64,000 nucleotides of DNA from Yoonia sp. (GTDB lineage Bacteria > Pseudomonadota > Alphaproteobacteria > Rhodobacterales > Rhodobacteraceae). The position numbers were made by a program, and so were the translations under genes. How positions within the stretch are numbered: the stretch's first letter is position 1; each line of letters starts with the position of its first letter. Below the pieces are notes generated by a model that did not search any database, was not told the DNA's origin, and saw only the letters and a list, made by a program, of their open reading frames with translations. The stretch lies in contig NZ_JACUUJ010000011.1 of the NCBI RefSeq assembly GCF_014859355.1, positions 1 to 64,000 on the forward strand. The letters run 5' to 3'. Positions 25,230 through 35,219 of this stretch are shown here, in pieces.

Positions 25230-26804
25230 GTGAAAGTCGGCACACCAAAAGAGATATTTCAAGGCGAAGACAGGGTCGCAATGACTCCGGCCTCGGCCAG
25301 GGATCTGCAAAAACTTGGCTATGATTGCGTGATCGAAGCCGGGGCCGGGGCGGCTGCTGGCTTTTCTGATCAGGCTTACAAGGACGCCGGCGTCGATGTG
25401 GTGAAAACCGCAGCGGCCCTTTACAAGGCCGCCGATATCGTCGCCAAGGTGCGCCCGCCATCGGATGCCGAGGTCAAGCGCCTCCGCGAAGGCCAAACCC
25501 TGATTTCCTTTTTCTATCCTGCGCAAAACAAGGCCTTGATGGAGGCCGCCAACGCCAAGGGTGCAACCGTTATCGCGATGGACATGGTGCCGCGCATTAG
25601 TCGCGCGCAAAAAATGGATGCGCTGTCGTCCATGGCCAACATCGCAGGCTACCGCGCCGTGATCGAGGCGGGCAACAATTTCGGCCGTTTCTTTACCGGG
25701 CAGATCACTGCCGCCGGCAAGGTGCCCCCGGCCAAAGTGCTGGTGGTCGGCGCAGGTGTGGCCGGATTGGCCGCAATCGGCACATCGACGTCGCTGGGCG
25801 CAATTACATACGCCTTCGACGTGCGCCCAGAAGTGGCCGAACAGGTCGAATCAATGGGCGCGGAATTCGTATTCCTTGATTTCGAGGAAGAACAACAGGA
25901 CGGATCGGCCACCGGCGGCTATGCGGCGGTGTCCAGCCCTGAATTTGCGGCGGCGCAATTGGCCAAGTTCCGCGAAATCGCGCCGGACATGGATATCGTG
26001 ATCACCACCGCGCTGATCCCCGGGCGCGATGCGCCGGAACTGTGGACCAAGGATATGGTCGACAGCATGAAACCCGGTTCGGTCATCATCGACCTTGCGG
26101 CGGAACGCGGCGGCAACTGCAAGCTGACGGTCATGGACGAAAAGATCGTCACCGACAACGGCGTGACGATCATCGGTTACACCGATTTCCCCAGCCGGAT
26201 GGCGGCACAGGCATCCACGCTTTATGCAACGAACGTGCGCCACATGCTGACGGACCTGACCCCGGATAAAAACGGCGCGCCTGCTCACAACATGGATGAC
26301 GACGTGATCCGTGGCGCGACAGCGACGCACAAGGGTGAAATCACCTTCCCGCCGCCACCGCCAAAAGTGGCCGCGATTGCCGCAGCCCCAAAAAAGGAAA
26401 AGCCAAAAGAACTGACCGCCGAGGAAAAGAAGGCGCAGGAAGTCGCGGCATTCAAACAGCAGACCCGGAATCAGGTGACGTTGCTGACCGTTGGCGCGGT
26501 GCTGCTTTTGGGCGTGGGCCTTGTCGCGCCGGCCAGCTTTATGCAGCACTTTATCGTGTTTGTCTTGGCCGTCTTTGTCGGGTTCCAGGTGATCTGGGGC
26601 GTGGCCCATTCGCTGCACACGCCGCTGATGGCGGTCACGAATGCGATTTCGTCGATCATCATTCTGGGTGCGCTGACGCAGATCGGATCAGGGTCATTCC
26701 TGGTCATCATCCTTGCGGCGCTTGCGGTTTTCATGACCGGCATCAACATATTCGGTGGCTTTCTGGTCACGCGGCGCATGCTCGCCATGTTCCAGAAGTC
26801 ATAA
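25230..26804 (+). CDS. pntA: Proton-translocating NAD(P) transhydrogenase subunit alpha
   Basis: A 524-residue protein that, with PntB, uses proton-motive force to reduce NADP+ with NADH. The N-terminal NAD(H)-binding domain I (GTPKEIFQGEDRVAMTP, VLVVGAGVAGLAAIG) covers about residues 1-380. A Pro-rich, charged linker (PPPPPK...KKEKPKE) follows, then four membrane helices. The alpha subunit is a single polypeptide, as in E. coli, rather than split into PntAA/PntAB as in Rhodospirillum. The start is GTG; a GGGGGACAG stretch precedes it. Confidence 0.95.
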   Translation: MKVGTPKEIFQGEDRVAMTPASARDLQKLGYDCVIEAGAGAAAGFSDQAYKDAGVDVVKTAAALYKAADIVAKVRPPSDAEVKRLREGQTLISFFYPAQNKALMEAANAKGATVIAMDMVPRISRAQKMDALSSMANIAGYRAVIEAGNNFGRFFTGQITAAGKVPPAKVLVVGAGVAGLAAIGTSTSLGAITYAFDVRPEVAEQVESMGAEFVFLDFEEEQQDGSATGGYAAVSSPEFAAAQLAKFREIAPDMDIVITTALIPGRDAPELWTKDMVDSMKPGSVIIDLAAERGGNCKLTVMDEKIVTDNGVTIIGYTDFPSRMAAQASTLYATNVRHMLTDLTPDKNGAPAHNMDDDVIRGATATHKGEITFPPPPPKVAAIAAAPKKEKPKELTAEEKKAQEVAAFKQQTRNQVTLLTVGAVLLLGVGLVAPASFMQHFIVFVLAVFVGFQVIWGVAHSLHTPLMAVTNAISSIIILGALTQIGSGSFLVIILAALAVFMTGINIFGGFLVTRRMLAMFQKS

Positions 26805-26818
26805 AGGGGTAAAGAGCA

Positions 26819-28252
26819 ATGGAATACGGTTTTACGACAGCGGCATATGTTGTCGCGGCAGTTCTCTTTATCCTTTCGCTTGGCGGGTTGTCGGGACAAG
26901 AAAGCGCGAAACGCGCGGTTTGGTATGGCATTGCGGGCATGGCGCTGGCAATTGCGGCAACGCTGTTTGGCCCTGGTGCTGGTCTGTGGTTGTTGTCGCT
27001 GGTCCTGATCGCCAGCGGCGGGATCATCGGCTTTCAACTGGCCACCAAAGTGAAGATGACCCAGATGCCCGAACTGGTTGCAGCGATGCACAGCCTTGTC
27101 GGTCTGGCGGCAGTTTTCGTGGGCTTTATCGCGCATTTCGAACTGGGCCGCGTTCTGGCGATGGACGCCAGTGGCAAGGCGGCACTGGAAGGGTTCGCCG
27201 CCCTTTTGGCCAAGAAGGATATTGTTGAAATCAACATCCTGCGGGTTGAATTGTTCCTTGGCGTGTTCATCGGTGCAGTTACATTCACCGGATCGGTCAT
27301 CGCCTATGGCAAGCTGGCGGGCAAGGTGAACACCGCCGCGAACAAACTGCCGGGCGGTCACATGTTGAACGCCGGTGCGGCAGTGATTTCGGTGCTGGCG
27401 TTGATCTGGTATTTCAACACCGGTGGGTTTTTCCCGCTGTTCATCATGACGCTAGCCGCACTGTTTATCGGCTATCACCTGATCATGGGGATCGGCGGGG
27501 CGGATATGCCTGTGGTCGTGTCGATGCTGAACAGCTATTCCGGCTGGGCGGCGGCGGCGATTGGTTTCAGCCTTGGCAACGACCTGCTGATCGTGGTGGG
27601 TGCGCTGGTGGGCTCAAGCGGGGCGATCCTGTCTTATATCATGTGCAAGGCGATGAACCGCAGTTTCATCAGCGTGATCCTGGGCGGCTTTGGCGGCCCA
27701 TCTGGTGAACAGATGTCGGTCGAGGGTGAGCAGATCGCGATTGACGTCGATGGCGTTGCGACCCTGCTGAACGAGGCGGACAGTGTGATCATCATCCCCG
27801 GTTACGGCATGGCGGTGGCACAGGCGCAGGCGGCGGTGGCCGAACTGACCCGCAAGCTGCGCGCCAAGGGCAAGAACGTGCGTTTCGCCATTCACCCGGT
27901 TGCGGGTCGTCTGCCCGGCCACATGAATGTGCTGCTGGCCGAGGCCAAGGTGCCCTATGACATCGTGATGGAGATGGACGAAATCAACGAAGATTTCCCA
28001 ACCACTGACGTGGCCATTGTGATCGGGTCCAACGACATCGTGAACCCGGCTGCCCAGGACGACCCCAACAGCCCTATCGCCGGGATGCCCGTACTGGAAT
28101 GCTGGAAGGCCAAACAGGTGATCGTGTCGAAACGCGGGCAGGGGACGGGATACTCGGGTATCGAAAACCCCCTGTTCTACAAGGACAACACGCGGATGTT
28201 CTATGGTGACGCCAAGGCGTCACTGGATGCGCTGCTGCCCAAGATCGAATAA
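26819..28252 (+). CDS. pntB: Proton-translocating NAD(P) transhydrogenase subunit beta
   Basis: A 477-residue protein. The N-terminal half carries about nine membrane helices forming the proton channel, and the C-terminal domain III binds NADP(H) ([38 protein letters not shown]). It follows pntA by 14 bp with GGGGTAAAGAG as ribosome site. PntAB supplies NADPH for biosynthesis. The transcription unit probably ends at the hairpin at 28293-28319. Confidence 0.96.
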   Translation: MEYGFTTAAYVVAAVLFILSLGGLSGQESAKRAVWYGIAGMALAIAATLFGPGAGLWLLSLVLIASGGIIGFQLATKVKMTQMPELVAAMHSLVGLAAVFVGFIAHFELGRVLAMDASGKAALEGFAALLAKKDIVEINILRVELFLGVFIGAVTFTGSVIAYGKLAGKVNTAANKLPGGHMLNAGAAVISVLALIWYFNTGGFFPLFIMTLAALFIGYHLIMGIGGADMPVVVSMLNSYSGWAAAAIGFSLGNDLLIVVGALVGSSGAILSYIMCKAMNRSFISVILGGFGGPSGEQMSVEGEQIAIDVDGVATLLNEADSVIIIPGYGMAVAQAQAAVAELTRKLRAKGKNVRFAIHPVAGRLPGHMNVLLAEAKVPYDIVMEMDEINEDFPTTDVAIVIGSNDIVNPAAQDDPNSPIAGMPVLECWKAKQVIVSKRGQGTGYSGIENPLFYKDNTRMFYGDAKASLDALLPKIE

Positions 28253-28292
28253 AGATACGACAGGTAAGATGGGTGATATCACCTATCCTATG

Positions 28293-28319
28293 GCCCCGCT
28301 GGCAACGGCGGGGCTTTTT
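28293..28319 (+). terminator. Rho-independent terminator after pntB
   Basis: GCCCCGC pairs with GCGGGGC over 7 bp around an 8-nt loop, directly followed by TTTTTC. It lies 40 bp after the pntB stop and fits a standard intrinsic terminator. Confidence 0.8.
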
Positions 28320-28380
28320 CTTTGTCGCATGGACAAAGCCCCGTCTGACGCCATATGTCAGACAAGAACTGGAGAAGCCC

Positions 28381-29544
28381 ATGCCCATCAAGAACCGTTT
28401 TGCCGAAATGCTGCCCGAGATCACTGCCTGGCGGCGCGACCTGCACGAAAACCCTGAAATCCTGTTTGACACCCACCGCACCGCGCAGGTGGTTGCGGAC
28501 AAGCTGACCTGTTTTGGCTGTGATGAGGTCGTAACAGGGATCGGGCGCACTGGCGTCATCGGCGTGATCAGGGGCAAGCAGGATACTATGGGCAAGGTGA
28601 TCGGGTTGCGTGCCGATATGGATGCGCTGCCCATCCACGAGGCGACAGGGCTTGACTATGCATCGAAAACACCCGGCGCGATGCATGCTTGCGGGCATGA
28701 CGGGCATACCGCGATGCTGCTGGGGGCCGCGCAATATTTGGCGGAAACGCGGAATTTCGACGGCACTGTCGTGGTGATCTTTCAGCCCGCCGAAGAAGGC
28801 GGCGGCGGCGGCCGCGAAATGTGCGCAGACGGCATGATGGACCGCTGGAACATTCAAGAGGTATACGGCATGCACAATTGGCCCGGCATACCGCTGGGGC
28901 AGTTCGCCATCCGCGAAGGCGCGTTTTTTGCCGCGACCGACCAGTTTGATATCACGATCAAGGGGCGCGGGGGCCACGCCGCCAAGCCGCATGAAACGGT
29001 CGATGCCACGGTGGTGGCCGCGCATCTGATCACCGCGCTGCAAACGATCGCCAGCCGCAACGCGGACCCGGTGGATCAGGTGGTGGTGTCGGTCACGTCG
29101 GTCGCGTCATCATCCAACGCCTACAACGTCATCGCGCAAGAGGTGCATCTGAAAGGCACCGTGCGCAGCATGTCACCCGCGATGCGCGCCCTTGCCAAGG
29201 AACGCCTGACCGCGATTGCGCGGCTGACCGCGGAAAGTCTGGGTGCGGTCGCCGAAGTCGTCTATCATCCGGGCTATCCGGTGATGGTGAACCACGCTGC
29301 ACAAACAGATTTTGCCGCCGCTGTCGCCCGATCCGTTTCCGGCAAGTGTGATCCGGCGCCGCTGATCATGGGGGGCGAGGATTTCGCCTATATGCTGGAA
29401 GAACGCCCCGGCGCCTATATCCTTGTTGGCAATGGCGACAGCGCGCCTGTGCATCATCCTGCCTATAACTTCAACGATGACGCGATCCCTGCGGGCTGTT
29501 CCTGGTGGGCGGGCATCGTTGAACAGCGGATGCCGGTCGCCTGA
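28381..29544 (+). CDS. M20-family amidohydrolase (hippurate hydrolase/IAA-amino acid hydrolase-like)
   Basis: A 387-residue metallopeptidase-fold hydrolase. RADMDALPI, HACGHDGHTAM and PAEEGGGGG provide the two-metal site of the M20 aminoacylase/hippurate hydrolase branch, and a dimerisation domain occupies the middle. I use ATG 28381, with GGAGAAG just upstream; the longer track start runs back through the terminator. It removes acyl groups from N-acyl amino acids. The next gene overlaps its stop by 1 bp. Confidence 0.88.
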   Translation: MPIKNRFAEMLPEITAWRRDLHENPEILFDTHRTAQVVADKLTCFGCDEVVTGIGRTGVIGVIRGKQDTMGKVIGLRADMDALPIHEATGLDYASKTPGAMHACGHDGHTAMLLGAAQYLAETRNFDGTVVVIFQPAEEGGGGGREMCADGMMDRWNIQEVYGMHNWPGIPLGQFAIREGAFFAATDQFDITIKGRGGHAAKPHETVDATVVAAHLITALQTIASRNADPVDQVVVSVTSVASSSNAYNVIAQEVHLKGTVRSMSPAMRALAKERLTAIARLTAESLGAVAEVVYHPGYPVMVNHAAQTDFAAAVARSVSGKCDPAPLIMGGEDFAYMLEERPGAYILVGNGDSAPVHHPAYNFNDDAIPAGCSWWAGIVEQRMPVA

Positions 29545-30143
29545 TGTGGGAAGAACGTTACCGCGAAAACGACGGCTATCTGTTCGGAACGGAACCGGCG
29601 GGGGTGCTGTCGGATAATCCTTGGCTGATCCTGCCGGGGCAATCCGTGCTGTGCGTGGCTGATGGTGAAGGGCGCAACAGCGTGCATCTGGCCCGTGCGG
29701 GAATGCAGGTGACGGCATTCGATACCGCCGCGACCGCCGTGACCCGTGCCAACGCGTTGGCGACGGATGCAGGGGTGCAGGTCGATGCGCGTGTTTCAGC
29801 TTGGGATGATTGGGACTGGTCGCGCCAGTTCGATATGGTGGTGGCGATCTTTATTCAGTTTGCCAACCCTGCGTTTCGCGCGCGTCAGTTCGTCGATATG
29901 CAGCGCGCCCTACGCCCCGGTGGGCGTATTGTGTTGCATGGTTACCGGCCCGAACAGGTGGGGCGTGGCACAGGCGGGCCGCCGCATATTGAAAACATGT
30001 ATGCTGCTGCGGAACTGACGGCGGCGTTTGGCGGCTGGCAGATCGAACGCTGCGCAGCCTATGAACGCGACCAGCGATCAGGGCGGGGGCATGTGGGGCA
30101 GGCGGCATTGCTTGACTATATCGCCCGAAAGCCCGGCATCTAG
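29544..30143 (+). CDS. Class I SAM-dependent methyltransferase (TehB-like)
   Basis: A 199-residue protein. WEERYRENDGYLFGTEPAGVL is typical of small TehB/thiopurine-like methyltransferases. The SAM-binding loop is CVADGEGRNSVHLA, and the later motif is LRPGGRIVLHGY. The ATG shares the A of the preceding TGA (TGATG), so it is co-translated with the amidohydrolase gene. Substrate unknown. Confidence 0.82.
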   Translation: MWEERYRENDGYLFGTEPAGVLSDNPWLILPGQSVLCVADGEGRNSVHLARAGMQVTAFDTAATAVTRANALATDAGVQVDARVSAWDDWDWSRQFDMVVAIFIQFANPAFRARQFVDMQRALRPGGRIVLHGYRPEQVGRGTGGPPHIENMYAAAELTAAFGGWQIERCAAYERDQRSGRGHVGQAALLDYIARKPGI

Positions 30144-30160
30144 CGCGCGGTCCGGCGAAA

Positions 30161-31165
30161 TTATCCGCCGGTGTGCGACATGTGGCGACTGACCTGCCCA
30201 TCGACCTTTTGGCGCGAATAATCGAAATCATGGCCCTTCGGTTTCAGGGCAATTGCGGCGCGAATGGCAGCTTCCAGATCGGCGTCCGCCTCTGACGCGC
30301 GCAGGGGCGCGCGCAGGTCGGAATGGCCTTCCTGTCCCAGACAGGTATAGATTTCGCCGGTGCAGGTGATCCGCACGCGGTTACAACTTTCGCAGAAATT
30401 ATGGGACAGCGGTGTGATGAACCCGATTTTCTGGCCCGTGTTTTCCACCCGCACATAGCGCGCAGGTCCGCCCGTGCTTTCGGGCAGGTCGGTCAGGGCC
30501 GACCGTTCGGCCAGCCGCGCGCGCAGGTCTTTCAGCGACCAGTATTGGCCGATCCGGTCTTCGTTGCCAATATCGCCCATCGGCATCACCTCGATGAATG
30601 TGATGTCGATGTCACGCGACGCGCACCAATCGGTCAGGGTGAACAATTCGTCTTCGTTGAACCCTTGCAGGGCGACTGTGTTGATCTTGACCCGCAGACC
30701 GGCCTTTTGCGCGGCATCAATCCCGCGCATCACCTGCGGCAGGCGGCCCCAGCGCGTGATGCGGGCGAATTTTTCCTCGTCCAATGTATCAAGCGAGATA
30801 TTGATCCGCCGCACACCTGCGGCGTACAGATCATCCGCGTATTTTTCCAACTGGCTGCCATTGGTCGTCAGCGTCAGTTCGCGCAGCGCACCACTGTCCA
30901 GATGGCGGGTCATGGCGCGAAAAAAGGTCATGATATCGCGCCGCACCAGCGGTTCACCGCCCGTGATGCGCAGTTTGCGCACGCCCAGACGGATGAATGC
31001 CGAACACATGCGGTCCAGCTCCTCTAGTGTGAGCAATTCCTTTTTGGGCAGGAACTGCATGTTTTCGGACATGCAGTAAACGCAGCGGAAATCACAGCGG
31101 TCCGTCACGGATACCCGCAGGTATTCGATAGCGCGCGCGAAGGGGTCGATCAATGCTTGGGTCAT
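30161..31165 (-). CDS. moaA: GTP 3',8-cyclase MoaA (molybdenum cofactor biosynthesis)
   Basis: A 334-residue radical SAM enzyme for the first step of molybdopterin synthesis. The radical SAM cysteines are C24, C28 and C31 (CDFRCVYC), the motif [13 protein letters not shown] binds SAM, and a C-terminal [4Fe-4S] site uses [13 protein letters not shown] plus a later cysteine. The protein ends in the GG pair that is essential in MoaA. It supplies the cofactor needed by enzymes such as FdhA in this window. Its other pathway genes are not in view. Confidence 0.96.
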   Translation of the reverse strand: MTQALIDPFARAIEYLRVSVTDRCDFRCVYCMSENMQFLPKKELLTLEELDRMCSAFIRLGVRKLRITGGEPLVRRDIMTFFRAMTRHLDSGALRELTLTTNGSQLEKYADDLYAAGVRRINISLDTLDEEKFARITRWGRLPQVMRGIDAAQKAGLRVKINTVALQGFNEDELFTLTDWCASRDIDITFIEVMPMGDIGNEDRIGQYWSLKDLRARLAERSALTDLPESTGGPARYVRVENTGQKIGFITPLSHNFCESCNRVRITCTGEIYTCLGQEGHSDLRAPLRASEADADLEAAIRAAIALKPKGHDFDYSRQKVDGQVSRHMSHTGG

Positions 31166-31238
31166 GATGTCAAGTTATGCCCCGTCGCGGGGTTTCGCAA
31201 GCCCGATCGGCACACGTCAGGGCGGGTTTCAGCCCGGC

Positions 31239-31922
31239 CTAGGGGGCCAGATGCGCGGCGGCCGCTTTCGCTGTGGCAGGGGGCATAGTATCACCGTAGG
31301 TGTCCAGAAAGGCGCGCACGCGGTCGGGGTCATGTTTGGATAAATCGCGCAACCAGCCTGCCAGCGCACGCGCGACGATGCGGTCAGGGTCGGCGGCAGA
31401 TTGCGCCGCCCAGTCCAGCACACGTTCGCGCAGGGCAAGATCGCCCGCTTTGGGGTGGTTCAGTTTTGCCCATGGCAGGGTCATGGCAAAGGCGGGCCGC
31501 CGCATCCACGGATTGTCTGACGTGATCCATGTTGCAACAAGATCCAGCCGCGCAGGATCTGCCACCAGCCGTTTCTGCCCCGCAGTGCAAACCGCGTCGG
31601 CAATGGGCAGGCTGTCGCAGTCGGGCAACCATGCAACGATCATGTTCCATGCGTCGCTGTCATCGGGGCGGATGCGCGCCTGCGTCAGCAGTTTGGCGGC
31701 GATAATGCGCGCCTCGTGGATATTACTTTTCCACAGGCCCCGCGCCAGCACCAGCCGCGTGTCCGGATCAAGGGCGGCGCGCCAATCCTTGGCCAGCGCA
31801 TCAATCACCGGGTTCGTCACGCCCAGATAGGGGCGGTCTACCTTGTGATAGCGGTGCGCGGCAGAGGCTTTGGCCGGGGCGGCGTGGTCGCGCAGGGCGG
31901 CGAGGGCATCAGATGTTTTCAT
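31239..31922 (-). CDS. DNA alkylation repair protein (AlkD-like)
   Basis: A 227-residue all-helical protein built of HEAT-like repeats (YLGVTNPVIDALAKDW, ARGLWKSNIHEARIIAAKLL, WITSDNPWMRRPAFAMTL). It matches the AlkD-type glycosylase superfamily, which removes alkylated bases. Its ATG overlaps the glmS stop (ATGA), so it rides on the glmU-glmS transcript. Whether it retains glycosylase activity is not determinable by eye. Confidence 0.85.
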   Translation of the reverse strand: MKTSDALAALRDHAAPAKASAAHRYHKVDRPYLGVTNPVIDALAKDWRAALDPDTRLVLARGLWKSNIHEARIIAAKLLTQARIRPDDSDAWNMIVAWLPDCDSLPIADAVCTAGQKRLVADPARLDLVATWITSDNPWMRRPAFAMTLPWAKLNHPKAGDLALRERVLDWAAQSAADPDRIVARALAGWLRDLSKHDPDRVRAFLDTYGDTMPPATAKAAAAHLAP

Positions 31923-33742
31923 TCGACAGTCACCGATTTGGCAAGGTTGCGGGGCTGGTCTACATCCGTGCCTTTGGCAATGGCGGTATGATAGGCCAGC
32001 AGTTGCGCGGGAATGGCATACAGGATCGGCGCAAGGAACGGGTCGATCGGTGGCATCAGGATCGTGTCCCAGACGCCGGCGCCAGCCTCGGCAGCGCCCT
32101 TTTCATCGGTGATCAACAAAACCTTGCCGCCCCGCGCCATGACCTCTTGCATATTGGAAACCGTCTTGTCGAACAGCGCATCGCGCGGGGCCATGACGAT
32201 CACGGGCACGTTTTTATCGACCAGCGCGATGGGGCCGTGTTTCAATTCGCCAGATGCATAAGCTTCGGCATGGATATAGCTGATTTCCTTTAGTTTCAGC
32301 GCGCCTTCCAGCGCCAGCGGATACATCGCGCCGCGCCCCAGAAACAGGATATCGCGCGCCTCGGCCAGTTTGCGGGCCACGTCGCGGGTCTTGTCCGCGA
32401 TCCCCAGCGCAAGGTTCATCACCCCCGGCAGGCCGCGCAGGGCCGCCAGTTTTTCGGCCAGTTCCGCCGGGCTGACCCGGCCCCGCACCGCTGCGGCGTG
32501 CAGCACCAGAATGGCCATCGTTGTCAACTGGCATGTGAATGCCTTGGTCGAGGCGACGCCAATTTCCGTGCCCGCCAGAATGGGCAGCGGCAAATCGCTT
32601 TCGCGCGCGATGGAACTTTCGGTGACGTTGACGACCGACACGATTTGTTGCGCTTTGCCCGCCATATAGCGCAGAGCAGCCAGCGTATCGGCGGTTTCAC
32701 CCGACTGGCTGACAAAAATGGCGACGGTGCCGGGTGTGACAGGCGGTTCACGATAGCGGAATTCGGACGCGACATCGACCTCGACAGGGATACCGGCGAT
32801 CTGTTCGAACCAGTATTTCGCGACCATGCAGGCGTAAAATGCGGTGCCGCAGGCCACTAACGTCAGGCGTTCGATCTTCGTGAAATCCAGCCCTGGTGCG
32901 GGCAGGGTAATCGCCGTGGCATCGGCGTTGATATATTGGGCCAGCGCGCCTTGCAGCACGGTGGGCTGTTCGGCGATTTCCTTGGCCATAAAGTGTTTAT
33001 AGCCGCCCTTGTCCACGCGGGCGGCATCGACCTGAATCGTCTTGATCGGGCGCTGCACCGCAGCGCCACTGGCATCGCGGATGTCCAGCGTGTTGCGGGT
33101 GATGACGGCCCAGTCGCCTTCGTCCAGATAAGTCAGCTTGTCGGTCATCGGAGCCAGCGCGATGGCGTCAGACCCGACGAACATTTCACCATCCCCATGC
33201 CCGATTGCCAGCGGTGACCCCTTGCGCGCGGCGATCAACAGATCGTCGTGGCCTTCGAACAGAAAACACAGCGCATAGGCACCTTCCAGCTTTGCGATGG
33301 TCGCGGCGGCGGCGTCTTGCGGGGTCATGCCCTGATCAAGGAAATATTGCGCCAGCAGGGCCACTGTTTCGGTGTCGGTGTCGGTTTCATAGCTGATGCC
33401 ATGATCCGCCAGAAACGCGCGCAAGTCGCGGAAATTTTCGATGATCCCGTTATGCACCACCGCCACGCCGCCGGCGCGATGCGGATGCGCGTTGCCAACG
33501 TTGGGCGCGCCATGTGTGGCCCAGCGGGTGTGGCCGATGCCTGATTTGCCCGCCAGCGGGTCATGCACCAGCAAATCCTGTAAATTCAACAGCTTGCCTA
33601 CCGCGCGCCGCCGGTCAAGCACACCATCGTTCACCGTGGCGATGCCCGCACTGTCATAGCCGCGATATTCCAGCCGCTTCAGCGCCTCAACCAGAATAGG
33701 TGCAGCCTCGTGCTGACCCAGAACCCCGATAATGCCACACAT
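31919..33742 (-). CDS. glmS: Glucosamine-6-phosphate synthase (glutamine amidotransferase)
   Basis: A 607-residue enzyme that makes glucosamine-6-phosphate from fructose-6-phosphate and glutamine. The N-terminal class II glutaminase begins MCGIIGVLG, with Cys2 as nucleophile. Two SIS domains follow, with VSQSGETADT and the C-terminal PRNLAKSVTVE. Length matches E. coli GlmS (609). It starts 3 bp after glmU; together they open the UDP-N-acetylglucosamine route for peptidoglycan and LPS. Confidence 0.97.
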   Translation of the reverse strand: MCGIIGVLGQHEAAPILVEALKRLEYRGYDSAGIATVNDGVLDRRRAVGKLLNLQDLLVHDPLAGKSGIGHTRWATHGAPNVGNAHPHRAGGVAVVHNGIIENFRDLRAFLADHGISYETDTDTETVALLAQYFLDQGMTPQDAAAATIAKLEGAYALCFLFEGHDDLLIAARKGSPLAIGHGDGEMFVGSDAIALAPMTDKLTYLDEGDWAVITRNTLDIRDASGAAVQRPIKTIQVDAARVDKGGYKHFMAKEIAEQPTVLQGALAQYINADATAITLPAPGLDFTKIERLTLVACGTAFYACMVAKYWFEQIAGIPVEVDVASEFRYREPPVTPGTVAIFVSQSGETADTLAALRYMAGKAQQIVSVVNVTESSIARESDLPLPILAGTEIGVASTKAFTCQLTTMAILVLHAAAVRGRVSPAELAEKLAALRGLPGVMNLALGIADKTRDVARKLAEARDILFLGRGAMYPLALEGALKLKEISYIHAEAYASGELKHGPIALVDKNVPVIVMAPRDALFDKTVSNMQEVMARGGKVLLITDEKGAAEAGAGVWDTILMPPIDPFLAPILYAIPAQLLAYHTAIAKGTDVDQPRNLAKSVTVE

Positions 33743-33745
33743 GGG

Positions 33746-35089
33746 TTAACCTTTCCTTGCTTTGAGATCGCGCAGTTTCTGTATCAGACGGCGGGCAAGG
33801 CCCGGTTTGTTGACCTGCCGCGCGCGCCCGATGGCCAGATCACCCGCGGGCACATCGCTGGTAATGACCGACCCGCTGCCGGTCATGGCAGAATCGCCGA
33901 CGCTGACAGGGGCGACCAGCATGGTGTTGGATCCGATAAATGCATCGGCCCCGATCACCGTTTTGTGCTTGAACACCCCGTCATAATTGCAGGTGATCGT
34001 GCCTGCACCGATATTGGTGCGCGCGCCGATGTCCGCGTCACCGATATAGGTCAGGTGGTTGACCTTGGCCCCTTCGGCGATCTGTGCGTTTTTGATTTCC
34101 ACGAAATTGCCGACCTTGACGCCTTCTGCCAGTTCCGCACCGGGGCGCAGCCGCGCAAAGGGGCCGACGACCGCGCCGCGGCTGACGTGGCAGCCTTCAA
34201 GATGGGAAAACGCCAGGATCGTGGCACCCGATTCGACGGTGACACCAGGGCCAAAGACGACGTTGGGGGCGATAATGCTGTCGCGGCCGATCACCGTGTC
34301 ATGGGCGAAAAACACCGTTTCGGGGGCGGTCAGGGTCACACCGTCGTCTTGCGCTGTGCTGCGGGCGCGGGCCTGAAACTGCGCCTCTGCCATGGCCAGT
34401 TCGGCGCGCGAATTGATTCCCCGCGTTTCGGCCTCATCACATTGCACCACGGTCGCGCGCAGGCCTTGGGCGCGGGCGATGCCCACGATGTCGGTCAGAT
34501 AGTATTCGCCCGCTGCATTGTCGTTATTCACCTTGTCGATCAGCGCGAAAAGGGTGGCGGCATTTGCCGCGACCACACCGCTGTTGCAGAGGGTCACGGC
34601 GCGTTCATCGGCTGTGGCATCCTTGAATTCCACAATCCTGTCCAACTGGTCGTCTTTCAGGATCAACCGGCCATAGCGCGCAGGGTCAGTGGCATCAAAC
34701 CCCAGCACGACGATATCATGCGTCAGCCGTGCCGCGGCCATCGCGGCCAATGTCTCGGGTGTGATGAACGGTGTGTCGCCATAAAGCACGATGGCATCGC
34801 CATCAAAGCCCGCCAGCGCATCACGCGCCTGTGCGACGGCATGGGCGGTGCCCAACTGTTCGTCTTGCAGCACAATTACCGCGTCAGGGTCATAGTCCTG
34901 CGCGGCCCTGGCCACGGCATCGGCCCCATGACCTGCCACAATGACAGTGCGCGCGGGGTCAAGCGCGCCGCCTGCCTTCATCGCATGCACCAGCATCGGC
35001 GCGCCTGCGATGTCATGCAGCACCTTGGGCCGGTCCGAATTCATGCGCGTGCCCATGCCTGCGCCAAGGATGATTAGTGCGGTCGCCAT
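33746..35089 (-). CDS. glmU: Bifunctional N-acetylglucosamine-1-P uridyltransferase / GlcN-1-P acetyltransferase
   Basis: A 447-residue enzyme. The uridyltransferase domain starts with LGAGMGTRMNSDRPKVLH; the C-terminal half is a left-handed beta helix with hexapeptide repeats (VVFGPGVTVESGATI, GAGTITCNYDGVFKHKT). It converts glucosamine-1-phosphate to UDP-GlcNAc in two steps. It is the first gene of the glmU-glmS-alkD-like operon, transcribed leftward from the 130-bp region shared with the divergent phosphatase gene. Confidence 0.96.
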   Translation of the reverse strand: MATALIILGAGMGTRMNSDRPKVLHDIAGAPMLVHAMKAGGALDPARTVIVAGHGADAVARAAQDYDPDAVIVLQDEQLGTAHAVAQARDALAGFDGDAIVLYGDTPFITPETLAAMAAARLTHDIVVLGFDATDPARYGRLILKDDQLDRIVEFKDATADERAVTLCNSGVVAANAATLFALIDKVNNDNAAGEYYLTDIVGIARAQGLRATVVQCDEAETRGINSRAELAMAEAQFQARARSTAQDDGVTLTAPETVFFAHDTVIGRDSIIAPNVVFGPGVTVESGATILAFSHLEGCHVSRGAVVGPFARLRPGAELAEGVKVGNFVEIKNAQIAEGAKVNHLTYIGDADIGARTNIGAGTITCNYDGVFKHKTVIGADAFIGSNTMLVAPVSVGDSAMTGSGSVITSDVPAGDLAIGRARQVNKPGLARRLIQKLRDLKARKG

Positions 35090-35135
35090 TTCTGCCTCGA
35101 ATTCCGGTCTTGTTGATGACGCTTCTAGCGGGATG

Positions 35136-35148
35136 TGTGATGATCACA
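35136..35148. promoter_or_regulatory. Palindrome TGTGATGATCACA in the glmU/gph divergent promoter
   Basis: TGTGAT-G-ATCACA is an exact 13-bp palindrome located 47 bp from the glmU start and 71 bp from the gph start. Its size and symmetry suit a GntR-type regulator operator. No regulator gene is adjacent. Binding is inferred only. Confidence 0.35.
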
Positions 35149-35219
35149 AGGGCAGGGGGTTCACATCAGTTTACAGGGCGTTACAGAAGGCGGGCAAAGA
35201 ATTTATGGGACAGGGCGGA

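Noticed and set aside
33710-35077. 455-residue plus-strand ORF
   Set aside because: Antisense shadow of glmU.
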